Assembly: GCA_014654705.1 (NCBI GenBank)
Contig: JACVZY010000040.1
Coordinates: 1 to 53,444, forward strand
Origin: Ignavibacteria bacterium
GTDB taxonomy: Bacteria; Bacteroidota; Ignavibacteria; Kapaibacteriales; UBA4661
Length of the DNA stretch: 53,444 nucleotides
Reading direction: 5' to 3'
The first letter of the stretch is position 1, and every line of letters starts with the position of its first letter. The position numbers and the translations under genes were made by a program. The notes beneath the pieces are model-generated. The model had not been told where the DNA came from and did not search any database. It worked only from the letters and a program-made list of their open reading frames with translations. This document shows positions 52,099 through 53,444 of this stretch, piece by piece.

Positions 52099-53444
52099 AT
52101 GCTTTACTCTCGTTTTGTATCTACGACAATAATTTGCTGTATGAGCTTCTTTTTTATGGTGCTTTCTGCTTGCTCACAACAAGACACTCCCACGCACGAA
52201 ACACAAGAAGCGATTACCAGCTACATTCGCTCACATCACATCCCTGTTAATCTTGGTGCTGATGCAGGGTTGGCAAATTGGCAATCTTTCGATTCGCTTA
52301 TCGGCAGCGCCCGTGTTATCGGCTTAGGTGAGGCTACGCACGGAACCGAAGAGTCAGACGCAATAAACTGCGCCATTATCAAACACCTTGTTGAAACCAA
52401 AGGGTGTACGATGATTTGTGTGGAAAACAATGCAGATATAACAATCCGTGTGAATCGGTATGTTCTTGGCGGCAGTGATAACGACCAACTTTTTCTAGGA
52501 AACTCCCGCTCTATTCAACTTCTTATTGATTGGGTTCGTTCGTACAATGCTCAGAATAAAGCAAAGGTACGTTTCTATGGTCTGAATTTTTACGGCGTTG
52601 ACCAAATTACGGAGGCAATACTGGAACGGATACACACAGCAAATTCCGCGTATTATGATTCAGCCCGAATGAAATTGGATGGCTTTAGAACGTATTCTGC
52701 ACCGAACGGAATTCGTGTCGGCTTTACCATCTCTCCTGATAGTATGCGTTCTTTACACCGCTCCGCAGTTAATGTCTTGAACTACATTAAGATGAATAAC
52801 CATCGCTTTTCAGCCGGACTAGATTCCTATAGCCTAAGTGAACTCATGCAATTTTTGAATCTTCTTGTTCAAAGTGTTTCAGTGCCTGACCCTAACCAAG
52901 AAAAACCATCAAGTGTTCAAATTCAAATATTCAAAACTCTCGGTATGGCAACAAAAAGATACGACTACTCAATCTTCGATGCCTACCGAGATTCATGTAT
53001 GTTTGAAAATGCACGTTGGGCTATAGAGCAAACCCCGAAACTCTCTCCAGTGGTTGTGTGGGCGCATAATTTGCATATAGCAAAGCGTACAGAAAATAGC
53101 AACTCACAAACACTGCCCGTGTATAAGCGGATGGGAGCATATTTACAGGACAACTACAAAACAGCATACAAAACAATCGGATATACCTTCTTTGAAGGAA
53201 AATATATTGCCATGAACTTGCAAGGAAAAGTAAGTAAAATTGAATCAGAAACACCCCCCATTGGCAGTATTGAGCGAATGTTACAACAACCGACCATACC
53301 AGCATTTTTTATTTCCACACATGAATTAGCCTCAGCAGCAGAAAACTTTTTTCAAAAGCAGTTTCCAATACGTTCTGTCGGTGTATCACAGCAAGCTACC
53401 GAGTTTAGAGAGAAAGCAGCATTATCTGAATTTGATGCTCTTAT
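52099..53444 (+). CDS. Erythromycin esterase-like lipoprotein (3' end outside window)
   Basis: The frame stays open from 52099 to the last base of the window (448 codons) and is cut by it. The product starts with a lipoprotein signal: MLYSRFVSTTIICCMSFFFM then VLSAC with Cys25. It has the erythromycin esterase (Ere/SuccE) fold signature VIGLGEATHGTEE (Glu78, His81) and WAHNLHIAK (His323). Ere enzymes open macrolide lactones; many related proteins in the family have no antibiotic target, so resistance should not be assumed. As a lipoprotein it would lie outside the cytoplasm, unlike most Ere enzymes. It is AT-richer than its neighbours. It diverges from the MBL-fold gene. Confidence 0.85.
   Translation, partial: MLYSRFVSTTIICCMSFFFMVLSACSQQDTPTHETQEAITSYIRSHHIPVNLGADAGLANWQSFDSLIGSARVIGLGEATHGTEESDAINCAIIKHLVETKGCTMICVENNADITIRVNRYVLGGSDNDQLFLGNSRSIQLLIDWVRSYNAQNKAKVRFYGLNFYGVDQITEAILERIHTANSAYYDSARMKLDGFRTYSAPNGIRVGFTISPDSMRSLHRSAVNVLNYIKMNNHRFSAGLDSYSLSELMQFLNLLVQSVSVPDPNQEKPSSVQIQIFKTLGMATKRYDYSIFDAYRDSCMFENARWAIEQTPKLSPVVVWAHNLHIAKRTENSNSQTLPVYKRMGAYLQDNYKTAYKTIGYTFFEGKYIAMNLQGKVSKIESETPPIGSIERMLQQPTIPAFFISTHELASAAENFFQKQFPIRSVGVSQQATEFREKAALSEFDAL

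Noticed and set aside
1-53444. tRNA or rRNA genes, prophage, defence or CRISPR-Cas systems
   Set aside because: I looked for cloverleaf T-loop motifs, rRNA landmarks, Cas, restriction, toxin-antitoxin and phage proteins and saw none that I could support.

Overview
The window is an ordinary chromosomal stretch of a free-living, Gram-negative member of the Bacteroidota/Chlorobi (FCB) group. Evidence for this placement: several secreted proteins end in Por/type IX secretion (T9SS) C-terminal sorting domains; one carries four BACON domains; an outer-membrane porin sits inside the kdp operon; a KdsC phosphatase implies lipopolysaccharide Kdo; and several genes are preceded by the phylum-specific promoter TTG-N17..23-TAnnTTTG. 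I cannot name a genus. No rRNA, tRNA, CRISPR array, prophage or intact insertion sequence was seen, and no phage-defence system.

Layout. 1-5.5 kb: a TetR regulator behind a FadR-type operator, an alpha/beta hydrolase, Ppx/GppA, PrmA, KdsC, and a YtxH/DUF948-like envelope pair. 5.7-9.0 kb: a large outer-membrane protein joining a barrel-like domain, a VWA domain and an OmpA-like end. 9.1-12 kb: a leftward set LOG - SirB1-like - receiver, then a MarR regulator. 12.2-14.4 kb: a TPR sensor kinase, followed by about 700 bp without a convincing gene that contains a strong terminator. 15.1-22.8 kb: two consecutive T9SS-sorted beta-propeller proteins. 22.9-30.4 kb: a membrane protein, a sensor kinase, the squalene genes hpnC-hpnD, an orphan nuoE, a Tat/T9SS Rieske protein, a rhomboid-like protein and a T9SS-sorted histidine phosphatase. 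30.5-40.3 kb: a complete leftward kdp potassium-uptake operon, kdpF-A-B-porin-C-DUF1648-D-E. 40.4-46.2 kb: an amidase, a LytS/LytTR-type two-component pair, a lipoprotein and a fatty-acid-hydroxylase-superfamily protein. 46.4-53.4 kb: an SDR diverging from a Crp/Fnr - SRPBCC - MBL-fold cluster, a DUF2147 protein, an AlkC-like DNA glycosylase, a second MBL-fold protein, and an erythromycin-esterase-like lipoprotein cut by the window end.

How genes work together. The kdp block is the clearest functional unit: high-affinity K+ pump, its sensor/regulator pair, an outer-membrane channel and a membrane protein of unknown role. hpnC and hpnD would convert farnesyl diphosphate toward squalene via presqualene/hydroxysqualene, but hpnE and squalene cyclase are not here. 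The two propeller proteins, the Rieske protein and the phosphatase are predicted clients of a T9SS encoded elsewhere.

Best leads. (1) A 47-bp direct repeat flanks the AlkC gene. One copy is the true 3' end of an MBL-fold gene; the other is a relic of such a gene whose changes turn it into a perfect terminator hairpin. (2) A Tat signal, a bc1-type Rieske domain and a T9SS sorting domain occur in one protein. (3) Three families of about 75-bp imperfect palindromes (REPIN/MITE-like) sit between genes. I found no clearly novel multi-gene system.
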